64,000 bases of DNA from Paragordius varius (lineage: Eukaryota; Nematomorpha): assembly GCA_964247055.1 (NCBI GenBank), contig OZ176053.1, positions 13,144,001 through 13,208,000 of the forward strand. The letters are read 5' to 3'. Below, in pieces: positions 28,390 to 36,969 of this stretch (position 1 is the first letter of the stretch; each line of letters begins with the position of its first letter). Both the position numbers and the translations under genes were made by a program. The notes under the pieces are model-generated. The model ran no database searches. It saw only the letters and a program-made list of their open reading frames with translations, and was not told the DNA's origin.

Positions 28390-29172
28390 TCACCGGGGAC
28401 CAATATCCGATTTTTAAGGACAAAGTTTAACTTGAGTAATCATGCGACTAATTTTATACATTAATTTTTAAAGTATTGTTGTAAAAATCGGATATGAAAG
28501 AGTTTGCCAAACTATCTCTATATTTTGATGTAGTCTTACTAAGAGAATGTATAAAAAAAATTTTGTTCACCGGTGACCAATATCCGATTTTTAAGGACAA
28601 AGTTTAACTTGAGTATTGATGCGACTTATTGATACGACTAGTTTTATACATTAATTTATAAGGTATCGTTGTAAAAATCGGATATGAAAGAGTTTGTCAA
28701 ACTATCTCTATTATTTGATGTAGTCTTGCTAAGAGAATGTATAAAAAATTATTTTGTTCACCGGTGACCAATATCCGATTTTTAAGGACAAAGTTTAACT
28801 TGAGTATTGATGCGACTAGTTTAATACATTAATTTTTAAAGTATCGTTGTAAAAATCGGATATGAAAGAGTTTGTCAAACTATCTCTATATTTTGATGTA
28901 GTCTTACTAAGAGAATGTATAAAAAATTATTTTGTTCACCGGGGACCAGTATCCGATTTTTAAGGACAAAGTTTAACTTGAGTATTGATGCGACTTATTG
29001 ATACGACTAGTTTTATACATAAATTTATAAAGTATCGTTTTTAAAAATCGGATATGAAAGAGTTTGTCAAACTATCTCTATTATTTGATGTAGTCTTGCT
29101 AAGAGAATGTATAAAAGATAATTTTGTTCACCGGTGACCAATATCCGATTTTTAAGGACAAAGTTTAACTTG

Positions 29173-29177
29173 AGTAT
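29173..29177. repeat. Left target-site duplication AGTAT
   Basis: AGTAT directly precedes the 5' LTR and is repeated directly after the 3' LTR. Intact monomers read CTTGAGTATTGATGCG at this point, so the insertion split a satellite unit between AGTAT and TGATGCG. Five bases is within the 4-6 bp usual for Ty3/gypsy integrases. Confidence 0.93.
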
Positions 29178-29272
29178 TGATATGATGTTATATTATAGAA
29201 CACATAAATATATTTGATTTATTACTTTGCTACTCAATGCATACTTATAATACTTTTCTGTTATTAATATTT

Positions 29273-29318
29273 TACGTGACATGTTATATACTACGTGACA
29301 AGTTTTAGACTACGTGAC
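29273..29318 (+). promoter_or_regulatory. Three TACGTGAC boxes at 19-bp spacing in U3
   Basis: TACGTGAC occurs at 29273-29280, 29292-29299 and 29311-29318, each exactly 19 bp after the last, and again in the 3' LTR at 33471, 33490 and 33509. The core ACGTG resembles sites for bHLH-PAS factors, and ACGTGAC resembles CRE/bZIP half-sites. They lie about 90-130 bp upstream of the TATA-like sequence, where LTR enhancers usually sit. Which factor binds is unknown. Confidence 0.6.
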
Positions 29319-29405
29319 TGTTTTATATATGCACACTCATCATTCGCAGAAATTTGTATATGTTAATTCACGATAAAAAATATATAATAACATCCGTTAA
29401 AAAAA

Positions 29406-29415
29406 CTATATAAAC
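29406..29415 (+). promoter_or_regulatory. Probable LTR TATA box
   Basis: CTATATAAAC matches the TATA consensus and lies 228 bp into the LTR, upstream of the AATAAA signal, as expected for the U3/R boundary. Transcription would start about 25-30 bp downstream, near 29435-29445. The copy in the 3' LTR is at 33604-33613. Assigned by motif and position only. Confidence 0.6.
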
Positions 29416-29492
29416 AACAACTTCTTTAAGTGCATTGCATTACTGTGTTTTTTCCCTTATTGTTTTATAATAAATTATACATAAACTAATAT

Positions 29493-29502
29493 TGGCGACG
29501 AG
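29493..29502 (+). other. Primer-binding site, tRNA-Ser type
   Basis: TGGCGACGAG begins one base after the 5' LTR. It is the complement of CTCGTCG-CCA, the 3' end expected for many animal tRNA-Ser(GCU), so this tRNA probably primes minus-strand DNA synthesis. About 10 bases match; after that the sequence becomes an A-run. The tRNA identity rests on remembered tRNA sequences, not a search. Confidence 0.7.
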
Positions 29503-29526
29503 AAAAAAAAAGATTTATTCTGCCTA

Positions 29527-32500
29527 ATGGAAAATCCCGGAGATACATCATTTAGTAATGCACAAAATCCTCTAAATCGTATAATTCTTGAACCATTTGA
29601 CGAATGTTACAATTTCAAAAATTATGTCAAGCACATAGAAAGGGTACTCGCGGCCAGGGATATTCCTATCACGGATTCCAATATAAAAAAATTATTTTTA
29701 GCTTTCGGTGGTATTAAAATTTTGAACAAAATTGAAAATATTCTATATCCTGATACCATCGAAGATTTGGAATGGCCGGAAATCTATAAAATTGCAGTTC
29801 AAATCTATGCTCCAGACAAAAGTCTATGGGTGAATAGATGTGCATTTTATCGTATTCGTCGTGGTGATAATGAATCTATTCTTTCGTATTTAGAACGTTT
29901 GAAAATTTTGGCCGACAATTCTGGATTTGATTCGGACATTTCTAACAAAATCAGGGATATATTTTTGATTGGATTAAATCAACCCAGATTAGAAAGAGAA
30001 CTCCACATAAAATATCCGCTCGGTAAGTTAGATGACAAACCACTGACACTACAAATGTTGGTCGATATGGCTTTAAGTTTTGAGGAGGCCGATAATCTTC
30101 CCTCGCAAATCAATAAGCTTAAAGTGGATAGATCCAGAAATGTAAAACCTCATGGGAGTTTTAACAAGGGCCATTTTAACAATAATAATTATAAAAACAA
30201 TAAGAATAATGATGTCCGGGATAATAATGATACTAAAGTAAATTGCCGAAATTGTGGATCAGTACATGTGAGAAACAAGTGTCCGGCTTGGGGCAAAACG
30301 TGCTACAATTGCAACAAAAATAACCACTTTAGTTCAATGTGCAAAACAAAGTTGGTGAGAAATTTAGATCAAATTAGATCTATAAAAGCGGGCACTACCC
30401 CTAAAATAAAAGTGAAGATCAACAATAATATGATAGATATGATTTTCGATACCGGTGCTGACTGCTGTCTCATAAGTCAACAAATATGGAAGCAGATCGG
30501 TAGCCCTAAGTTAACGTGGTCCGATCAAATAACCACGTATGATAATAATAAGATAACAATCTTAGGGAAAACTATGGTCACTGTGACGTTGTACAATGAA
30601 AAGAAAACGTTACCATGTATCGTAACTAAAAGCAATTTTGATCCAATTTTTGGATTACCTTGGATAAAAGCGTACAAGCTACCTTTTCCAAAAGGTGTAA
30701 TCAATAATATAAATTCTAATGAGAAGATGGAGCTGACCAAAATATTTCCAAAACTATTCTCAAAGGAACTTGGTTGTTACAACGGCAATCCGATCAAAAT
30801 TTTTTTGACACCGGATGCTAAACCAAAAGCTTTTCCATGCCGTAGAGTTCCTCTACCATTGCAACCATTGGTAGAAAAAGAATTGAATAGATTGTTAGAT
30901 TTGGGGATTATAGAACCAATAGACCCAACAACAACGGAGATATCTTGGGCAACCCCAACGGTCAACGTGTTAAAATCCAATGGGGAGGCTCGTATCTGCG
31001 CCGATTTTCGTGTCACAATCAATCCTTATCTATCAAAAGATTCTCATATCATTCCGACATTTGACCAATTATTGGGTAAAATCGGAAATGGACATTCATT
31101 TTCAGTTTTGGATCTTAAGGATGCCTACTTACAACTACCGGTTGATAAAGAATGCTCTAATATTCTGACAATTACAACACACAGAGGTTACTTTACGTAT
31201 AAACGATTACCTTTCGGGCTCACAAATGCTCCAATGATATTTCAACGAGTTATGGATCAAATTCTGGATGATTGCACAGGCGTTTGTGCTTATCTGGATG
31301 ATGTTCTGGTAACCGGCAATACAGACGCCCAACACAAAGCAAATCTTGAGCATGTGTTGAAGAAACTTGAACAGGCCGGATTCCGTTTGCAACCAGATAA
31401 AATGAAATTCTTCCAGGAAAAAGTAATCTACATGGGATACGAAATATCTAAAAGAGGTATTAAGCCAACGGATGAAAAAATCAAGGCTATTTTGAAATGT
31501 CCTGTTCCAAAGGACAAAACAACATTACGGTCCTTTTTAGGACTATTAAACTTTCATGAAAAATTTATTCCAAGATTACATTCAGCCATAAGTGATCTGC
31601 ACACGTTAACTGGAAACAAAATGCCATGGAAATGGGAGAATATTCATGATAAACAATTTGCACTGTCAAAACAACTAATAGCAAATTTTGTGGAACTGAT
31701 TCCGTACAATCCGCAATTGCCATTATTGATTGAGACCGATGCTTCAAACGAAGGTTTGGGTGCCATCCTTTTCCATATAACCGAAGATGGCAAGCGGCCA
31801 ATCTCTTTCGCATCCAGGAAATGTTTAAATTCTGAAAAACATTATTCGACTATCGAAAGAGAGGCCAAGGCGATTTTGTTCGCGGTAAACAAATTTCACC
31901 CTTTCATATATGGGAGATCTTTTAAAATATTGACTGATCATAAACCACTGATTAAATTATTTGGGGAAGACCGGAACTTAACCGGAGTCAATAATATAAA
32001 ATTATTACGTTGGATTTATAAAATATCGGGGTATGATTATACCATTCATTTCAATAAAGGGGTTCAAAATTTAGCTGATCCTCTATCAAGATTAGCAATT
32101 GACGATCCTGAAATGGATGATGATCATGCTGTAGCTGAAAAAATTCGGTTCTTATCGATGAACAATTTAAACATTAATAAAAAAAATGTATTAGTTCAGT
32201 CCAATAAGGACCCGGTGATAAAAAAATTAAAAATGGCATTAAATTCCAACAATTGGGATGACCCAGATTTAAAAAATTATCAATCACATCGCAACGCTAT
32301 CCAAGCATCGTATGGTTTAGTGTATTTGGAGGATAGGCTCATTGTTCCTAGATCCATGCAAAATGAAGTCCTAAACTACTTTCACACTGGACACCCAGGG
32401 GTAAGTACCATGAAGTCCCTGGCGCGCCACAGTGTATATTGGCCAGGCTTGGACCAAAGTATTGAATTGCTTGCGAAGACATGTGACGCATGTCAAAGAT

Positions 32501-33363
32501 ACAAGCCCAATGTCCAGGAAAATCCAACATACAAATGGAATTTCAACACCGCCGTCTGGGAAAGAATACACATAGATATTGCTGGTCCCATTGATAATTT
32601 CTACTGGCTGGTAACAATTGACAGCTCGTCCAGATGGCTGGAAGTTAATTTATTGAAACAAGTTACGAGCAGGTCTGTTTTAAATTGCTTAGAACAATTG
32701 TTTGCGAGATATGGTTTTCCTAAAATGATAGTAAGTGATAATGCATCGTATTTTGTATCGCACGATTTTGATGAAAGGCTTAAACACTTAAACATCAAAC
32801 ATGTTACGTCGAGTCCGTATCACCCACGAACGAATGGGTTGGTAGAAAGATCTATTTACACATTGAAAACTAAATATAAAGCTACGAAGAGGGCTGACAT
32901 CTCTCCGCAAGAAGCAATGAATACCATTTTGTGGAGCTATCGGCAAACAATTCATAGTGCAACGAGAGCAACACCGTGCTCATTATTCCTAAAAAGAGAA
33001 TTGTTAGGTCCCTTGTCATGGTTAAAGACAATACCATCAGATTTTACGGATAATACTAGAGCCCCCTTACGAGAATTTGACGTTGATGATGCTATTCTGA
33101 TTAAAAATGAAACAGCAGAGGGGTGGCGGAAAGGAAAAGTAATTGAAAGAACAGGATTATTATCTTACAAGACTGATGACGGTAGCAAAATTCAGCGAAA
33201 ACACGCCGATCAGCTACAGAAGTCTGTTATGGCACAACCCGCCCTTGACATTGTACCAGAGATCCCAGTTACGGAAGCTGTGGAGTCGGAGTGTAACTTG
33301 ACAGAAGTACAAAGCCGTTATCCTCGCCGGGAACGAAAAGCTCCAGATCGTCTTTCTTATTAA
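29527..33363 (+). CDS. gag-pol: Fused Gag-Pol polyprotein of the Ty3/gypsy element (1278 aa)
   Basis: One frame encodes the whole set of element proteins. Gag spans about residues 1-285: a Retrotrans_gag-like region at about 80-165, an Asn/Lys-rich linker at 215-235, then two zinc knuckles, CX2CX3HX4C at 240-252 and CX2CX4HX4C at 259-272. Next come the aspartic protease (DTGA at 308-311), reverse transcriptase at about 430-640 (LPFGLTNAP at 561-569, YLDD at 589-592) and RNase H at about 730-855 (TDAS at 737-740, TDHKPL at 803-808). The integrase follows: an HHCC zinc domain at about 953-989, a D-D-35-E core (D1017, D1071, E1107), a GPY/F-like module at about 1198-1230 and a basic tail. The start is the first ATG after the primer site. 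There is no gag/pol frame change, so Gag to Pol ratio must be set otherwise, probably by processing. The frame looks intact. Confidence 0.96.
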   Translation: MENPGDTSFSNAQNPLNRIILEPFDECYNFKNYVKHIERVLAARDIPITDSNIKKLFLAFGGIKILNKIENILYPDTIEDLEWPEIYKIAVQIYAPDKSLWVNRCAFYRIRRGDNESILSYLERLKILADNSGFDSDISNKIRDIFLIGLNQPRLERELHIKYPLGKLDDKPLTLQMLVDMALSFEEADNLPSQINKLKVDRSRNVKPHGSFNKGHFNNNNYKNNKNNDVRDNNDTKVNCRNCGSVHVRNKCPAWGKTCYNCNKNNHFSSMCKTKLVRNLDQIRSIKAGTTPKIKVKINNNMIDMIFDTGADCCLISQQIWKQIGSPKLTWSDQITTYDNNKITILGKTMVTVTLYNEKKTLPCIVTKSNFDPIFGLPWIKAYKLPFPKGVINNINSNEKMELTKIFPKLFSKELGCYNGNPIKIFLTPDAKPKAFPCRRVPLPLQPLVEKELNRLLDLGIIEPIDPTTTEISWATPTVNVLKSNGEARICADFRVTINPYLSKDSHIIPTFDQLLGKIGNGHSFSVLDLKDAYLQLPVDKECSNILTITTHRGYFTYKRLPFGLTNAPMIFQRVMDQILDDCTGVCAYLDDVLVTGNTDAQHKANLEHVLKKLEQAGFRLQPDKMKFFQEKVIYMGYEISKRGIKPTDEKIKAILKCPVPKDKTTLRSFLGLLNFHEKFIPRLHSAISDLHTLTGNKMPWKWENIHDKQFALSKQLIANFVELIPYNPQLPLLIETDASNEGLGAILFHITEDGKRPISFASRKCLNSEKHYSTIEREAKAILFAVNKFHPFIYGRSFKILTDHKPLIKLFGEDRNLTGVNNIKLLRWIYKISGYDYTIHFNKGVQNLADPLSRLAIDDPEMDDDHAVAEKIRFLSMNNLNINKKNVLVQSNKDPVIKKLKMALNSNNWDDPDLKNYQSHRNAIQASYGLVYLEDRLIVPRSMQNEVLNYFHTGHPGVSTMKSLARHSVYWPGLDQSIELLAKTCDACQRYKPNVQENPTYKWNFNTAVWERIHIDIAGPIDNFYWLVTIDSSSRWLEVNLLKQVTSRSVLNCLEQLFARYGFPKMIVSDNASYFVSHDFDERLKHLNIKHVTSSPYHPRTNGLVERSIYTLKTKYKATKRADISPQEAMNTILWSYRQTIHSATRATPCSLFLKRELLGPLSWLKTIPSDFTDNTRAPLREFDVDDAILIKNETAEGWRKGKVIERTGLLSYKTDDGSKIQRKHADQLQKSVMAQPALDIVPEIPVTEAVESECNLTEVQSRYPRRERKAPDRLSY

Positions 33364-33373
33364 AGGTGGGAGA
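33362..33373 (+). other. Polypurine tract
   Basis: AAAGGTGGGAGA, purine except for one T, overlaps the end of the gag-pol stop codon and ends two bases before the 3' LTR. This is the expected place for the plus-strand primer left by RNase H. The exact cut site cannot be read from the sequence. Confidence 0.8.
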
Positions 33374-33375
33374 TA

Positions 33376-33689
33376 TGATATGATGTTATATTATAGAACA
33401 CATAAATATATTTGATTTATTACTTTGCTACTCAATGCATACTTATAATACTTTTCTGTTATTAATATTTTACGTGACATGTTATATACTACGTGACAAG
33501 TTTTAGACTACGTGACTGTTTTATATATGCACACTCATCATTCGCAGAAATTTGTATATGTTAATTCACGATAAAAAATATATAATAACATCCGTTAAAA
33601 AAACTATATAAACAACAACTTCTTTAAGTGCATTGCATTACTGTGTTTTTTCCCTTATTGTTTTATAATAAATTATACATAAACTAATA
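33376..33689 (+). repeat. 3' LTR (314 bp)
   Basis: Second copy of the LTR, matching 29178-29491 at every base compared. LTRs are identical at integration, so zero noticed differences over 314 bp means a recent insertion. No absolute age is given because the host mutation rate is unknown. Confidence 0.95.
33667..33672 (+). terminator. Polyadenylation signal in 3' LTR
   Basis: AATAAA lies 18 bp before the end of the LTR (33667-33672; the 5' LTR copy is at 29469-29474). Cleavage 10-20 bp downstream would fall almost at the LTR end, leaving a very short U5. Assigned by motif and position only; other A/T-rich runs nearby could also serve. Confidence 0.5.
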
Positions 33690-33694
33690 AGTAT
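33690..33694. repeat. Right target-site duplication AGTAT
   Basis: AGTAT directly follows the 3' LTR and is followed by TGATGCGACTT, the normal continuation of the satellite unit. Joining the left flank to this point restores a normal monomer, so the insertion caused no loss of target DNA. Confidence 0.93.
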
Positions 33695-36600
33695 TGATGC
33701 GACTTATTGAGACTAGTTTTATACATTAATTTATAAAGTATCGTTGTGAAAATCGGATATGAATGAGTTTGTCAAACTATCTCTATATTTTGATGTATTC
33801 TTACTAAGAGAATGTATAAAAAATAATTTTGTTCACTGGGGACCAATATCCGATTTTTAAGGACGAAGTTTAACTTGAGTATTGATGCGACTTATTGATA
33901 CGACTAGTTTTATACATTAATTTATAAAGTATCGTAGTAAAAATCGGATATGAAAGAGTTTGTCAAACTATCTCTATATTTTGATGTAGTCTTGCTAAGA
34001 GAATGTATAAAAAATAATTTTGTTCACCGGTGACCAATATCCGATTTTTAAGGACAAAGTTTAACTTGAGTATTGATGCGATTTATTGATACGACTAGTT
34101 TTATACATTAATTTTTAAAGTATCATTGTAAAAATCGGATATGAAATAGTTTGTCAAACTATCACTATATTTTGATGTAGTCTTACTAAGAGAATGTATA
34201 AAAAATAATTTTGTTCACCGGTGACCAATATCCGATTTTTAAGGACAAAGTTTAACTTGAGTATTGATGCGATTTATTGATACGACTAGTTTTATACATT
34301 AATTTTTAAAGTATCATTGTAAAAATCGGATATGAAATAGTTTGTCAAACTATCACTATATTTTGATGTAGTCTTACTAAGAGAATGTATAAAAAATAAT
34401 TTTGTTCACCGGTGACCAATATCCGATTTTTAAGGACAAAGTTTAACTTGAGTATTGATGCGACTTATTGATACGACTAGTTTTATACATTAATTTATAA
34501 AGTATCGTTGTGAAAATCGGATATGAAAGAGTTGGTCAAACTATCTCTATATTTTGATGTAGTCTTGCTAAGAGAATGTATAAAAAATAATTTTGTTCAC
34601 CGGTGACCAATATCCGATTTTTAAGGACAAAGTTTAACTTGAGTATTGATGCGACTAGTTTAACACATTAATTTTTAAAGTATCGTTGTAAAATCGGATA
34701 TGAAAGAGTTTGTCAAACTATCTCTATATTTTGATGTAGTCTTACTAAGAGAATGTATAAAAAATTATTTTGTTCACCGGAGACCAATATCCGATTTTTA
34801 AGGACAAAGTTTAACTTGAGTAATCATGCGACTAATTTTATACATTAATTTTTAAAGTATTGTTGTAAAAATCGGATATGAAAGAGTTTGCCAAACTATC
34901 TCTATATTTATATGTAGTCCTACTAAGAGAATTCAAAAATAAATTTTGTTCACCGGTGACCAATATCCGATTTTTAAGGACAAAGTTTAACTTGAGTATT
35001 GATGCGACTTATTGATACGACTAGTTTTATACATTAATTTATAAAGTATCGTTGTAAAAATCGGATATGAAAGAGTTTGTCAAACTATCTCTATTATTTG
35101 ATGTAGTCTTGCTAAGAGAATGTATAAAAAATTATTTTGTTCACCGGTGACCAATATCCGATTTTTAAGGACAAAGTTTAACTTGAGTATTGATGCGACT
35201 AGTTTAATACATTAATTTTTAAAGTATCGTTGTAAAAATCGGATATGAAAGAGTTTGTCAAACTATCTCTATATTTTGATGTAGTCTTACTAAGAGAATG
35301 TATAAAAAATTATTTTGTTCACCGGGGACCAATATCCGATTTTTAAGGATAAGTTTAACTTGAGTATTGATGCAACTTATTGATACGACTAGTTTTATAC
35401 ATTAATTTATAAAGTATCGTTGTAAAAATCGGATATGAAAGAGTTTGTCAAACTATCTCTATTATTTGATGTAGTCTTACTAAGAGAATGTATAAAAAAT
35501 TATTTGGTTCACCGGGGACCAATATCCGATTTTTAAGGACAAAGTTTAACTTGAGTATTGATGGGACTTATTGATACGACTAGTTTAATACATTAATTTT
35601 TAAAGTATCGTTGTAAAAATCGGATATGAAAGAGTTTGTCAAACTATCTCTATATTTTGATGTAGTCTTACTAAGAGAATATATAAAAAATTATTTGGTT
35701 CACCGGGGACCAATATCCGATTTTTAAGGACAAAGTTTAACTTGAGTAATCATGCGACTAGTTAAATACATTAATTTTTAAAGTATCGTTGTAAAAATCG
35801 GATATGGAAAGAGTTTGTCAAACTATCTCTATATTTTGATGTAGTCTTACTAAGAGAATGTATAAAAAATTATTTTGTTCACCGGTGACCAATATCCGAT
35901 TTTTAAGGACAAAGTTTAACTTGAATATTGATGCGACTAGTTTAATACATTAATTTTTAAAGTATCGTTGAACAATCCGGATAGGAAAGAGTTTGCCAAA
36001 CTATCTCTATATTTTGATGTAGTCCTACTAAGAGAATGTATAAAAAATAATTTTGTTCACCGGTGACCAATATCCGATTTTTAAGGACAAAGTTTAACTT
36101 GAGTATTGATACGATTTATTGATACGACTAGTTTTATACATTAATTTTTAAAGTATCGTTGTAAAAATCGGATATGAAAGAGTTTGTCAAACTATCTCTA
36201 TATTTTGATGTAGTCTTACTAAGAGAATGTATAAAAAATAATTTTGTTCACCGGTGACCAATATCCGATTTTTAAGGACAAAGTTTAACTTGAGTATTGA
36301 TGCGACTAGTTTAACACATTAATTTTAAAGTATCGTTGTAAAAATCGGATATGGAAAGAGTTTGTCAAACTATCTCTATATTTTGATGTAGTCTTACTAA
36401 GAGAATGTATAAAAAATTATTTTGTTCACCGGTGACCAATATCCGATTTTTAAGGAAAAAGTTTAACTTGAGTATTAATGCGACTAGTTTAACACATTAA
36501 TTTTTAAAGTATCGTTGTAAAAATCGGATATGAAAGAGTTTGTCAAAATATCTCTATATTTTGATGTAGTCTTACTAAGAGAATGTATAAAAAATAATTT

Positions 36601-36969
36601 TGTTCACCGGTATATCCGATTTTTAAGGACAAAGTTTAACTTGAGTATTGATGCGACTGGTTATAGCATAATTTTTAAAGTATCGTTGTAAAAATCGGAT
36701 ATGAAAGAGTTTGTCAAACTATCTCTATAATTTGATGTAGTCTTACTAAGAGAATGTATAAAAAATAATTTTGTTCACCGGTGACCAATATCCGATTTTT
36801 AAGGACAAAGTTTAACTTGAGTATTGATGCGATTTATTGATACGACTAGTTTTATACATTAATTTTTAAAGTATCATTGTAAAAATCGGATATGAAATAG
36901 TTTGTCAAACTATCACTATATTTTGATGTAGTCTTACTAAGAGAATGTATAAAAAATAATTTTGTTCAT

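Larger units (their letters stand above)
1..29177. repeat. Satellite array, left block (178/191-bp monomers)
   Basis: Uninterrupted head-to-tail tandem repeat. The landmark TCACCGG recurs every 177-179 bp or 189-191 bp (for example at 11, 201, 379, 558 and 736), always in the same orientation, giving about 160 monomers. The sequence is strongly A+T-rich, roughly 70% by eye. Monomers differ by scattered substitutions and 1-13 bp indels, and look mostly well above 90% alike. Each unit holds a TCACCGG(T/G)GA box, a 14-bp inverted repeat, an AGTTTG-N-CAAACT dyad and a TATAAAAAA run. No frame is open across the array beyond short chance frames, and no gene, RNA gene or second mobile element is visible. 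Type, copy number and uniformity fit centromeric or heterochromatic satellite; the chromosomal location is inference. Confidence 0.97.
29178..29491 (+). repeat. 5' LTR (314 bp)
   Basis: A direct repeat of 33376-33689, with no difference found by eye. Limits are set by where the two copies stop matching: TGATATGATG at the left and AACTAATA at the right. It carries three TACGTGAC boxes, a TATA-like sequence (CTATATAAAC) and AATAAA near its right end. It therefore holds promoter and polyadenylation signals in the usual U3-R-U5 order, with a very short U5. The ends are TG...TA rather than the common TG...CA. Confidence 0.95.
29178..33689 (+). mobile_element. Complete Ty3/gypsy LTR retrotransposon, Mag-like
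   Basis: A 4512-bp element on the plus strand: 314-bp LTR, primer-binding site, one gag-pol frame, polypurine tract, 314-bp LTR, flanked by AGTAT duplications. The order protease, reverse transcriptase, RNase H, integrase is that of Metaviridae (Ty3/gypsy). The fused gag-pol frame, a tRNA-Ser-type primer site and the style of the reverse transcriptase and integrase suggest the Mag lineage of animal elements. There is no envelope gene. It looks whole, with no breaks noticed, and the two LTRs look identical by eye, so the insertion is recent. It is the only recognisable mobile element in the window. Confidence 0.95.

Noticed and set aside
1-29177. CRISPR array
   Set aside because: Repeats are about 180 bp and contiguous, with no short conserved repeat alternating with unique spacers.
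30525-32798. Short frames of 60-82 codons on either strand inside the retroelement
   Set aside because: They overlap the long gag-pol frame in other frames and show no recognisable domain; they are chance frames.
29178-33689. Envelope gene (errantivirus or retrovirus)
   Set aside because: Only a few bases separate the gag-pol stop from the polypurine tract and 3' LTR, so there is no room for a third gene.
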